DNA from: JALZDI01 sp035557095
GTDB taxonomy: Bacteria; Actinomycetota; Actinomycetes; Propionibacteriales; Nocardioidaceae
Length of the DNA: 64,000 nt
NCBI GenBank assembly: GCA_035557095.1
Contig: DATMEB010000132.1
Coordinates: forward strand, 10,129 to 74,128
Reading direction: 5' to 3'
The notes beneath the pieces were generated by a model that saw only the letters and a list, made by a program, of their open reading frames with translations, did no database searches and was not told the DNA's origin. Both the position numbers and the translations under genes were made by a program. The number at the start of each line of letters is the position of its first letter. Position 1 is the first letter of the stretch. Of this stretch, positions 16,333 through 24,297 are shown in pieces.

Positions 16333-17549
16333 CCAGCAACGAGTTGCAGTCCCCGCGCAAGACCCGCTACGACGGCTACCGCAGCTACTCGGCCCTGGCC
16401 GCCGGCAAGGACTACCGGGCGTTCCGGCTCGCCGTCGAGCTCGGCCGGGTCGACTCCCGTGGGCCAGAGCTCGACAGCGCACAGCGCGAGCGGGTCCAGC
16501 GGCTGCTGGCCGACAACATCGTCATCTCACTGCACGACCACACCTCGGTGTTCCCCGAGGACATGGGCGACACCCTCGACTACAACCGCCTGGGCCGCCA
16601 CCACACCGGCTACGAGGGTCTGTCCAGGTCGGGGATGACCGCGGTGTTCGAGAACTTCATGGACGGCACCTGCTGCATCACGTCGCAGGCGGGCTGGAAG
16701 TGGGACGACGTCCTCATCGACATCGGCATGCGCTACTCCGACATCGCCAAGCAGGACTTCGTGGTGCGAGCCGAACGCGTCGCCGACATCCACGCCGCAC
16801 ACAACGACGGCCGGCTGGCGTTCGTCTCCGGGCTCGAGGCAGCGACCCCGATCCAGAACGAGGTGGACCGCATCGACGTGCTCTACGGCCTCGGCGTACG
16901 TCAGATGGGGATCGCCTACAGCGAGGCGAACAACCTCGGTTCGGGGCTGCGGGAGCGCCATGACGGCGGGCTGACGTACTTCGGCGACCGGGCGGTGGAG
17001 CGGATGAACAAGCTCGGTATCGCCATCGACGTCTCCCATTCCGGCGACCGCACCAGCCTGGACGTCATCGAGCGGTCGAGCAAGCCGATCTTCATCACCC
17101 ACGCCGGTGCCCGCACGGTCTGGCCCACGGCGCGGATGAAGCCGGACGAGGTGATCAAGGCCTGCGCCGAACGCGGTGGCGTCATCGGCATCGAGGCTGC
17201 CCCGCACACGACGATGAGCCCCGAGCAGCCCCGGCACAACCTCGACGCGTTCATGCACCACTTCCGCTACTGCGTCGACCTCGTGGGCATCGACCACGTC
17301 GCGTTCGGGCCGGACACGCTGTTCGGTGACCACGTGGGGCTGCACGACCTGTTCGCGCAGCACCTGTCCATCGGGGCGGCGCACGAGGGCAAGGAGTTCG
17401 AGAAGGTCGACTTCGTCGACGGGATCGAGAACCCGGCGGAGGAGTTCCACCACATCACCGGCTGGCTCGTCGCCCACGACTACTCCGACGACGAGATCGC
17501 CAAGGTGCTCGGCGGCAACGTCCTGCGGGTGCTCGACGAGGTCTGGTAG
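16329..17549 (+). CDS. Membrane dipeptidase (peptidase family M19)
   Basis: A 406-residue zinc dipeptidase-type enzyme. The metal pair normally written HxD is H69-D70-H71 in VISLHDHTSVFPED; downstream are a Glu in GLEAATPI, VSHSGDRTSLDV and ITHAGARTVWP (two His ligands), and Asp in HVAFGPD. Family members cleave dipeptides including D-residue and beta-lactam-like bonds. There is no signal peptide, so it acts in the cytosol. It is the last gene of the AsnC-racemase-symporter operon, which points to dipeptides or N-acyl amino acids imported by the symporter. Confidence 0.85.
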   Translation: MTSNELQSPRKTRYDGYRSYSALAAGKDYRAFRLAVELGRVDSRGPELDSAQRERVQRLLADNIVISLHDHTSVFPEDMGDTLDYNRLGRHHTGYEGLSRSGMTAVFENFMDGTCCITSQAGWKWDDVLIDIGMRYSDIAKQDFVVRAERVADIHAAHNDGRLAFVSGLEAATPIQNEVDRIDVLYGLGVRQMGIAYSEANNLGSGLRERHDGGLTYFGDRAVERMNKLGIAIDVSHSGDRTSLDVIERSSKPIFITHAGARTVWPTARMKPDEVIKACAERGGVIGIEAAPHTTMSPEQPRHNLDAFMHHFRYCVDLVGIDHVAFGPDTLFGDHVGLHDLFAQHLSIGAAHEGKEFEKVDFVDGIENPAEEFHHITGWLVAHDYSDDEIAKVLGGNVLRVLDEVW

Positions 17550-17587
17550 CTCGCGGGGGCGCCGCCCCGGCCGCCTAGGCTGCCTGC

Positions 17588-17611
17588 GTGCCAACTGTTG
17601 ACAGTTTGCAC
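17588..17611. promoter_or_regulatory. Palindromic operator over a -35 box
   Basis: Two 12-base halves, GTGCCAACTGTT and GACAGTTTGCAC, form an inverted repeat with ten of twelve matching positions. The centre contains TTGACA (17598-17603), a perfect -35 hexamer reading rightward, with a weak TTCACT 17 bases later. A repressor bound here would block transcription of the MHS-GntR-lyase-hydantoinase operon beginning at 17704. The obvious candidate is the GntR protein at 19041, which would make the operon autoregulated and substrate-induced. Confidence 0.65.
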
Positions 17612-17703
17612 TTTCTCGGCTTCACTGCGCGGATGCGTCGTACCCCTGCGTCCCAACGTGCGTTCACGCACGTGCCGGGGGCTCGACAGCCGAGGAGCGC
17701 TGT

Positions 17704-19044
17704 ATGAACGTCACGTCCGGTACCGGCAGCCCGCTCGATCCGCAGGCCCCCGACCTCAGCGGTGCGGTCACCGAGCCGAAGCAGGTCTCACCGCGGGTCG
17801 TTGCAGCGGGCGCGATCGGCTCGATCGTCGAGTACTTCGACTTCGGCGTCTACGGCTTCGTCGCGACGATCCTCGCCGTGCACTTCTTCGTGGCCGAGGA
17901 CCCCACGGCGGCACTGCTGGCGACGCTGGCGACGTTCGCCGCCGCGTTCGTGCTCCGCCCTCTTGGTGGCGTGTTGTTCGGCCACTTCGGCGACCGGCAC
18001 GGACGTCGCAACGCTCTCGCCGCCACGGTCGGGCTGATGGCGGTGGCGTCGGGACTGATCGGGCTGCTGCCGACCTACGCCGCCATCGGTGTGGGTGCCA
18101 CCGTGCTGCTGGTACTGGCACGCATCGCCCAGGGCATGGCCGCCGGAGGCGAGCTCGGCGGTGCGGCCTCGTTCGTGTCCGAGTTCTCCCCGAGCCGCAA
18201 CCGCGGCCTGCTGTGTTCCACGGTGCAGATGGGCGCGGTCGGCGGTGCCCTGCTGGCCTCGCTGACGGTGACGCTGCTCAACACGATCCTGGGCGAGCAG
18301 GCGATGACCGACTGGGGCTGGCGGATCCCGTTCCTGCTGGCCATCCCGCTCGGCGGCGTGGGTCTGTGGATCCGGGCCCGGCTGGTCGACACCCCGCGGT
18401 TCGCCGCGCTGGAGGAGAAGGACGAGAAGTCGCGCACACCGGTGGTCGCGCTGTTCCGGGAGCAGCCGGGCGCGCTGACCAGGTGCATCGGGCTCTCGAT
18501 CCTGCTGTTCTCCGCCTACTACGTGGCCTACGTCTACGTGAACATCCACATGCAGACCGTCGTCGGCATGCCGGCCAACACGGCATTCTGGTCGACCACC
18601 CTCACCCTGGCGGTGGCCGTCGCGGCCATGCCGTTCTTCGGTGCGCTGTCGGACCGCATCGGGCGTAAGCCGGTGTTCGTGGGCGGCGCGCTCGCGGGCC
18701 TGGTGCTCCCGGTACCGGCCTTCCTGCTGTTCGACGCGGGCGGCGCCGTGGCGATCGTCGCCCACGTGGTGCTGGGCCTGGTCGACGCCGCTCTCATGGG
18801 CGTCGCGTTCTCCGCGTTCGCCGAGATGTTCACGACCCGGGTCCGCTACACCGGCATCGCGCTGGGGTTCAACGTCGGTGCCGCCGCGGCCGGTGGGACC
18901 GCTCCCTACGTTTGTACCTGGCTGGTCGACGTCACCGGCTCCAACCTCTCGCCGGCGTACTTCCTCATGGTGACGGCGGTCATCACACTCGTGGCCGCCC
19001 TGGGCATGCGGGAGACCGCCGGCACCGCCCTGCGCGACGCATGA
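17704..19044 (+). CDS. MFS carrier, metabolite:H+ symporter (MHS) family
   Basis: A 446-residue, twelve-helix carrier. MHS features are IGSIVEYFDFGVYGF at the first helix, loop 2-3 motif GHFGDRHGRR, the ELGGAASFVSEFSP segment after helix 4, WGWRIPFLLAIPL at helix 6, and the repeated loop motif LSDRIGRKPV between helices 8 and 9. Relatives carry shikimate, dicarboxylates, betaine and aromatic acids in with protons. The start has GGAG eight bases upstream. It heads a six-gene operon, so it should bring in the compound that the hydantoinase or lyase processes. Confidence 0.9.
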   Translation: MNVTSGTGSPLDPQAPDLSGAVTEPKQVSPRVVAAGAIGSIVEYFDFGVYGFVATILAVHFFVAEDPTAALLATLATFAAAFVLRPLGGVLFGHFGDRHGRRNALAATVGLMAVASGLIGLLPTYAAIGVGATVLLVLARIAQGMAAGGELGGAASFVSEFSPSRNRGLLCSTVQMGAVGGALLASLTVTLLNTILGEQAMTDWGWRIPFLLAIPLGGVGLWIRARLVDTPRFAALEEKDEKSRTPVVALFREQPGALTRCIGLSILLFSAYYVAYVYVNIHMQTVVGMPANTAFWSTTLTLAVAVAAMPFFGALSDRIGRKPVFVGGALAGLVLPVPAFLLFDAGGAVAIVAHVVLGLVDAALMGVAFSAFAEMFTTRVRYTGIALGFNVGAAAAGGTAPYVCTWLVDVTGSNLSPAYFLMVTAVITLVAALGMRETAGTALRDA

Positions 19045-19754
19045 CCGTGCACAACGACCCGGCGACCGGGTCCGGCGGACTTGGCCCACTGTCGCGCAAT
19101 GCCACTTACTCCGCCCGTACGGAGTCGGTGCTTCGCAGCATGATCCTCGACGGCGAGCTGGCGCCGGGCGAACGTCTCAACGAGGTGGCACTGGCCAACA
19201 CCCTCGGGATCAGCCGCGGTCCGCTCCGCGAGGCGGTGCGCCGGCTGGCCAGCGAGGGGCTCCTCACGCTGGTCAGCCACCGCGGAGCCTTCGTGCGGAC
19301 GTTCAGCCGTGACGAGATCGTCGAGCTGTACGAGGTGCGGGCAGCCCTCGAGCTGCACGCCGTGCGGCTGGTGTGCCAGCGGGCCGACGACGGGGACATC
19401 GCCGAGCTCCAGGCGATGCTCGACGAGACCGAGACGCGGATGAGCCGGGACCGCAACCACGCATACCCGCAGGAGCTCGACTTCCATCTCCGGATGGTGC
19501 TCCTCGCGGGCAACCAGGCACTGATGGACGCGGCGCTGGCCTCGCACCACCAGATCTCGCTGGCCCGGTCGATCTCGGCCAAGCAGCCACTCCGGGCGCG
19601 GGCCGCGGTCGTCGAGCACCACGAACTGGTGGATGCCGTCCAGGCGCGGGACGTCCACACCGCCACGGATCTGATGGACCGGCACATCGGGCACTCCCGG
19701 GACAGCGCCCTGACGGCCCTCGGCCTGCCCACCGAAACAAGAGAGGACCTCTGA
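19041..19754 (+). CDS. GntR-family regulator, FCD subfamily
   Basis: A 237-residue regulator with an N-terminal winged HTH (about 22-85; LNEVALANTLGISRGPLREAVRRLASEGLL) and an all-helical FCD effector domain, whose metal/ligand residues lie in ELYEVRAALE, LDFHLRMVLLAGN and EHHELVDAV. The ATG overlaps the MHS stop (ATGA). It is embedded second in the operon it probably controls, through the palindrome at 17588. FCD domains usually bind carboxylates. GTG 19047 is a possible alternative start. Confidence 0.9.
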   Translation: MTVHNDPATGSGGLGPLSRNATYSARTESVLRSMILDGELAPGERLNEVALANTLGISRGPLREAVRRLASEGLLTLVSHRGAFVRTFSRDEIVELYEVRAALELHAVRLVCQRADDGDIAELQAMLDETETRMSRDRNHAYPQELDFHLRMVLLAGNQALMDAALASHHQISLARSISAKQPLRARAAVVEHHELVDAVQARDVHTATDLMDRHIGHSRDSALTALGLPTETREDL

Positions 19755-20656
19755 TGCGACCCACCGAGCAGCTTCGCGGCCTTCTGCGGGACCGACGAAA
19801 CCTGCCGCTGATCGTTCCTGGCGCGGTGAACGCGCTGTCAGCGCGCGTCGTGGAGGAAGCCGGCTTCGAGGCCTGCTACGTCTCCGGTGCCGGTGTGACC
19901 AACAGCTATCTCGGTGTTCCCGACCACGGGCTGCTCAGTGTCTCGGAGCTGGTCGACCACGTCGCGGCGATGGCGGACGCAGTCGCGATCCCGCTGGTCG
20001 CCGACGCGGACACCGGCTTCGGCAACGCCATCAACGTCTCCCGCACGGTGCGGCAGCTGGAGCGGGCCGGCGCGGCCGCGATCCAGATCGAGGACCAGCT
20101 CTCCCCGAAGAAGTGCGGCCACTTCTCCGGCAAGGAGGTGATCAGCACCGCCGAGATGGCCGGCAAGATCCGTGCGGCCTGTGACGCCCGTACCGACGAC
20201 GCGCTGGTCATCGTCGCCCGCACCGACGCCCGCGCGGGCGAGGGCATCGACGCCGCCTGCGACCGCGCGGCCGCGTACGCCGAGGCCGGCGCCGACGTCC
20301 TTTTCGTGGAGGCGCCGCGGACCATCGAGGAGATGCGCCAGGTGACCGCTGCGGTGCCGGGCCTGCACATCGCCAACATGGTCGAGGGTGGTCTGACTCC
20401 GCTGCTCAACCGCGACCAGCTCGCCGAGCTCGGCTTCGCCATCGGCCTGTACGCGAACGCCGCCATGCGCGGTGCGGTGCTCGGGATGCGTGCGGTGATG
20501 GAGCATCTGGCCAAGCACGGTGACACCCTGGGCGCGAGTGAGCTCATGATCTCCTGGACCGAGCGGCAGAACCTCGTGCGCAAACCCACCTACGACGAGC
20601 TCGAGAGTCGGTACGCCCGCTTCACCGACTCCGAGGAAGGGGGTCCAGGGAAATGA
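19754..20656 (+). CDS. Isocitrate lyase / PEP mutase-fold lyase
   Basis: A 300-residue TIM-barrel enzyme of the isocitrate lyase/PEP mutase superfamily. Metal-binding Asp residues are in PLVADADTGFG (84, 86), and KKCGH (119-123) holds the catalytic Cys of lyases such as methylisocitrate and 2,3-dimethylmalate lyase; PEP mutases lack this Cys. VARTDARA and the Glu in FVEAP are also present. It should split a 2-hydroxy or 2-methyl dicarboxylate. The start overlaps the GntR stop by one base (TGATG) with GAGAGG upstream. Substrate is open: dimethylmalate, methylisocitrate or oxaloacetate are the main options. Confidence 0.85.
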   Translation: MRPTEQLRGLLRDRRNLPLIVPGAVNALSARVVEEAGFEACYVSGAGVTNSYLGVPDHGLLSVSELVDHVAAMADAVAIPLVADADTGFGNAINVSRTVRQLERAGAAAIQIEDQLSPKKCGHFSGKEVISTAEMAGKIRAACDARTDDALVIVARTDARAGEGIDAACDRAAAYAEAGADVLFVEAPRTIEEMRQVTAAVPGLHIANMVEGGLTPLLNRDQLAELGFAIGLYANAAMRGAVLGMRAVMEHLAKHGDTLGASELMISWTERQNLVRKPTYDELESRYARFTDSEEGGPGK

Positions 20657-22107
20657 GCAGCGACCCCGTGACCACGGCTGGTGACAACGTCGCCGACCTG
20701 AGGTTGCACGGCGGGCGGGTGTTCCTGCACGGCACGGGTCTCGTCACCGCCGACGTCCTCGTGGCCGACGGGCTCGTCGCCGGCATCGTCGGTGCCGACG
20801 CCCCCGCCCAGGCTCGCGAGGTCGTGGACCTCGACGGGGCCGTGGTCCTGCCCGGCGCGATCGACCCGCACGTGCACCTCGGCAAGGACATCCGCACGCC
20901 CAAGGACCCGGACGACAGCGACCTGGAGACCGCCTCGGCCGTCGCCGGTGGGATCACCTCGATGCTCGTCTACCTGATGAGTGCCGAGCCGTACGCGAAC
21001 GAGTTCGCGTCCTCCCGCAAGGTCATGGACGAGTACGCCCGCACCGACTTCGGCTTCCACCTCGTGCTGGGCACGCCGCAGCACCTGGCGGAGGTGCCCG
21101 ACTATGTGCGTGAGCTGGGCGTGACCACCTTCAAGTTCTTCATGAACTTCCGCGGGGACGAGGGCGCCTACCTGGGAATGCCCGGCAACGACGACGCGTT
21201 CATGTACGACCTGCTCGGCATCACGGCCGACCACGGCGCCATGGTGAACCCGCACCCGGAGAACGTCGAGCTGGTATGGCGTCTGCGCGAGCAGCCGCGT
21301 GACGAGTCGCTCGGACCGCTCGCGGCCTGGAACGCCTCCCGGCCTCCGTTCGTCGAGGCGGAGGCGCAGCAGCGGGTCTCCTATTTGGCCTCGGTGACCG
21401 GCGCGTCGGTGTACGCGGTGCACACCAGCAGTCGCGCGGCGCTGGAGGCGACCGTGCGGCAGCAGGCCGCCTATCCCCACCTGTACGTGGAGACCTGCAC
21501 CCACTACCTGACGCTCTCCACCGAGTCGCCCTGCGGCACGTACGGGAAGGTCAACCCGCCACTGCGGCCACCGTCGGACGTCGAGGCATTGTGGGAGGGG
21601 CTCGCCGCGGGTCAGGTCGACACGGTCGGGTCCGACCACAACGCCCGCCACCGCAGCAACAAGGAGAAGGACGTCTGGTCGGCGTCGGCCGGGTTCCCGG
21701 GTACCGGCGTCGTGCTCCCGCTGACCCTGACCGAAGGTCTGCGGCGTGGTGTCAGCCTCGACCGGCTCGTCGACGCCACGTCCACGCGCGCAGCGAAGCT
21801 GTTCGGGCTCTATCCGCAGAAGGGCACCATCCGCGTGGGGTCCGACGCCGACCTGGTCGTGGTCGACCTCGACGGCAGCACCGTCCTCGACGGCCGGACC
21901 CAGCACTCTGCAGCGGAGTACACCCCGTGGCAGGACACGCAGGTACCGGTTCGGGTCCTGCACACGCTGGTCCGTGGGACCTTCGCCTACCGGGACGGAC
22001 AGCTCACCGACGCCCGTCCCGGCCGGTACCTGCACCGCCGCAACAGCGGCGCCACCGCCCTTTCGGCCATCGATGCCGCGAGCGGAGTGAAGGAGGACGC
22101 TCGATGA
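20653..22107 (+). CDS. Dihydropyrimidinase / D-hydantoinase
   Basis: A 484-residue cyclic amidohydrolase that opens dihydropyrimidine or 5-substituted hydantoin rings to N-carbamoyl amino acids. Binuclear site residues: H73 and H75 in GAIDPHVHLG, carboxylated K161 in TTFKFFMNF, H201 in MVNPHPEN, H257 in VYAVHTSS, and D328 in VGSDHN. The C-terminus has the beta-domain closing segment VGSDADLVVVDLD. MVNPHPEN departs slightly from the MVHAEN usual in hydantoinases. The start overlaps the lyase stop (ATGA). The isochorismatase-fold enzyme downstream is the probable second step, with the D-carbamoylase at 5208 as an alternative partner. Confidence 0.87.
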   Translation: MSSDPVTTAGDNVADLRLHGGRVFLHGTGLVTADVLVADGLVAGIVGADAPAQAREVVDLDGAVVLPGAIDPHVHLGKDIRTPKDPDDSDLETASAVAGGITSMLVYLMSAEPYANEFASSRKVMDEYARTDFGFHLVLGTPQHLAEVPDYVRELGVTTFKFFMNFRGDEGAYLGMPGNDDAFMYDLLGITADHGAMVNPHPENVELVWRLREQPRDESLGPLAAWNASRPPFVEAEAQQRVSYLASVTGASVYAVHTSSRAALEATVRQQAAYPHLYVETCTHYLTLSTESPCGTYGKVNPPLRPPSDVEALWEGLAAGQVDTVGSDHNARHRSNKEKDVWSASAGFPGTGVVLPLTLTEGLRRGVSLDRLVDATSTRAAKLFGLYPQKGTIRVGSDADLVVVDLDGSTVLDGRTQHSAAEYTPWQDTQVPVRVLHTLVRGTFAYRDGQLTDARPGRYLHRRNSGATALSAIDAASGVKEDAR

Positions 22108-22841
22108 CACGCCCAGAACCGAACCGCTCCACCGAACGACCGTGGGCGAGCGGTGGCTCAGAAGTGGTCGACGCCCGCACGCGCGAACGGTACGAGGCGG
22201 CAGGCTTCGGCAAGCAGATCGGCTTCGGCACCCGCCCCGCGCTCCTGATCATCGACGTGCAGTACCGCACGGTCGGCACCTCGCCGATGCCCTTCGACCA
22301 GGCCGTCACCGAGTTCCCGACCAGCTGCGGCGACGTCGGTTGGGCGGCCGTCGAGAACATCGGCAGCCTGCTGGCAGTGTTCCGCGACAACTCCTGGCCT
22401 GTGCTGTACCCCTATGTCGCGCCGAAGCAGGCGTACGACTCCGGCCGGCTCGGCGCCAAGGTGCCAGGGATCATGAGCATCCCCGAGCACGGCTACGACT
22501 TCGTCGAGCAGGTCGCCCCTCGCGACGGCGACGTCCTCGTGCCCAAGCGGCACCCGTCGGCGTTCTTCGGGACGCCGCTGGCGTCCTACCTCATCGACGC
22601 GGGCGCGGACTCTCTCGTGGTCACCGGCTGCACGACATCGGGTTGCGTGCGGTCCAGCGTGGTCGACGCCTTCTCGTACAACTTCCGGGTCGCTGTCCCC
22701 AGCGACGCCGTCTACGACCGCTCGGACGTGGTGCACGAGGTGAACCTCTTCGACATGGCGCAGAAGTACGCCGACGTGGAGACCACCTCGGCGCTGCTCG
22801 ACCGGCTGCGTGGACTGACCGGCCGAGCGCAGGCCGGTTAG
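22104..22841 (+). CDS. Isochorismatase-family amidase (N-carbamoylsarcosine/maleamate amidase-like)
   Basis: A 245-residue cysteine hydrolase. The triad is D51 in LLIIDVQY, K148 in VPKRHPSAFFGT, and C181 in VTGCTTSGCVRSSVVD. The TTSGCVR motif is that of N-carbamoylsarcosine and maleamate amidases, not of isochorismatase proper. The expected reaction is hydrolysis of a linear amide or N-carbamoyl group, releasing ammonia and, for carbamoyl substrates, CO2. The start overlaps the hydantoinase stop (ATGA), supporting a sequential ring-opening then amide-cleaving pathway. RutB-type ureidoacrylate hydrolase is another possible relative. Confidence 0.85.
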   Translation: MTRPEPNRSTERPWASGGSEVVDARTRERYEAAGFGKQIGFGTRPALLIIDVQYRTVGTSPMPFDQAVTEFPTSCGDVGWAAVENIGSLLAVFRDNSWPVLYPYVAPKQAYDSGRLGAKVPGIMSIPEHGYDFVEQVAPRDGDVLVPKRHPSAFFGTPLASYLIDAGADSLVVTGCTTSGCVRSSVVDAFSYNFRVAVPSDAVYDRSDVVHEVNLFDMAQKYADVETTSALLDRLRGLTGRAQAG

Positions 22842-22881
22842 GCGCGGCCGCCGCACGGGAGTACAGGAGCATCAGGTCGAT

Positions 22882-24297
22882 ATGACGAGAAGCGACATTG
22901 GGCAACCGGTGGATGTCGACGTCGTGGTCGTCGGCGCCGGGGGCTGCGGTCTGGCCGCTGCGCTGGCCGCGTCCGAGCGCGGTGCGTCCGTCGCTGTCCT
23001 GGAGAAGATGGATGCTCCCGGCGGGAACACCGCCCTGTCGACCGGGTCGATCCCCGCCGCGGGCAGCCGGTACCAGGCTGCGGCCGGCATCCTCGACAGC
23101 CCGCAGCGGATGACCGCCGACCTGCTGCGGCAGTCGGGAACCCACGAGGCGCAGGGCCTCGTCGCCGTGCTGGCTGCGGATTCCGCCAGTCTGGTCGAGT
23201 GGCTGGTGGAGGACCATCGCGTCGACCTGCGGCTGGTCACCGACTACAAGCACGTCGGTCACTCCGTCGAACGGCTGCATGCACCACCGGACCGTCGGGG
23301 ATCCTCGCTGATGAAGGACCTGCTGGCCGCCACGCGGCGCAGTGGTGTCGACATCGCGGTCGGCAATCCCGTGGCCGGCCTGGTCGTCGAGCACGGCGAG
23401 GTCGTGGGGGTCGTCGTGGACGGCCCGCGCTGTGGGCGCTACGAGATCTCCTGTCGCTCGGTCGTCCTGGCGGGCAACGGCTTCGGCAACGACCGCTCGA
23501 TGCTCGAGGCCTGGATTCCAGAGGTCGCCGGGGCGCAGTACTTCGGCGCCGAGGGCTCGACCGGGGAGGCGGTCCGCTGGTGCCTGGACCTCGGAGCCCA
23601 GCCGGGCAACATGGGTGCCTACCAGGGATACGCGACTGTCGCCTACCCGCACGGTTCGATCGTGTCGTGGACCACCGTGGAGAAGGGCGGAGTGATCCTG
23701 TCGCCCGCAGGGGAGCGGATGGGGGACGAGACTCTCGGCTACTCCGGGTTCACCGAGGTGGTCTCCGCGCACGCGACGGAGAGTCACGTGGTCATGGACA
23801 CCCGTATCCGGGACTACGTGACCGCGCACGAGCCGGAGTTCGCCGACCTGGTCGCGATCGGAGGCGTCGTCGAGGCGTCCGACGTCGCCGAGGTGGCGCT
23901 GCGTATCGGAGCATCGGCCGATGTCGTCGGTGAGACGCTTAGCCGCTACCAGGCTGCAGCTCGCGGTGGGCCTGTCGACGAGCACGGGCGCACCGACTTC
24001 GGGATGGCACCCTTGCAGCCGCCGTACTGCGTGGTCCGCTCGGTCCCTGCGATCTTCCACACCCAGGGCGGAGCGCGGGTCGACGACGAGGGCCGCGTGG
24101 TGCGCAGCGACGGCTCGCCCATCCCGGGGCTGTACGCAGGCGGGGGTGTCACGGCCGGCCTGTCCGGCGTCACCGGTGCGGCCGGGTACTCCTCGGGCAA
24201 CGGACTCATGTCCGCGATCGGCCTCGGACGTATCGCCGGTGCCGCTGCCGCGCGCCGCTCTCGTGGCGCGGTCGAGGCGGCGTCACCCGGGCATTAG
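22882..24297 (+). CDS. FAD-dependent oxidoreductase, fumarate reductase/ketosteroid dehydrogenase type
   Basis: A 471-residue flavoprotein. The N-terminal Rossmann motif is VVVVGAGGCGLAAALAASERG, with the ribose Glu in VAVLEKMDAPGGNT; a substrate-binding capping region lies in the middle, and the C-terminal FAD segment is GLYAGGGVTAGLSGVTGAAG with GYSSGNGLMSAIGLGRIA. Relatives reduce or desaturate an activated C=C or C-C bond. A 40-base gap separates it from the amidase gene, with AGGAG upstream, so it probably completes the same pathway. Its last codons overlap the convergent transporter gene. Confidence 0.83.
   Translation: MTRSDIGQPVDVDVVVVGAGGCGLAAALAASERGASVAVLEKMDAPGGNTALSTGSIPAAGSRYQAAAGILDSPQRMTADLLRQSGTHEAQGLVAVLAADSASLVEWLVEDHRVDLRLVTDYKHVGHSVERLHAPPDRRGSSLMKDLLAATRRSGVDIAVGNPVAGLVVEHGEVVGVVVDGPRCGRYEISCRSVVLAGNGFGNDRSMLEAWIPEVAGAQYFGAEGSTGEAVRWCLDLGAQPGNMGAYQGYATVAYPHGSIVSWTTVEKGGVILSPAGERMGDETLGYSGFTEVVSAHATESHVVMDTRIRDYVTAHEPEFADLVAIGGVVEASDVAEVALRIGASADVVGETLSRYQAAARGGPVDEHGRTDFGMAPLQPPYCVVRSVPAIFHTQGGARVDDEGRVVRSDGSPIPGLYAGGGVTAGLSGVTGAAGYSSGNGLMSAIGLGRIAGAAAARRSRGAVEAASPGH

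Noticed and set aside
14536..16482. A 648-codon minus-strand frame opposite the SSS symporter
   Set aside because: Its product is low-complexity (Arg, Gly, His, Asp) and antisense to clear membrane helices; no motif or ribosome site.
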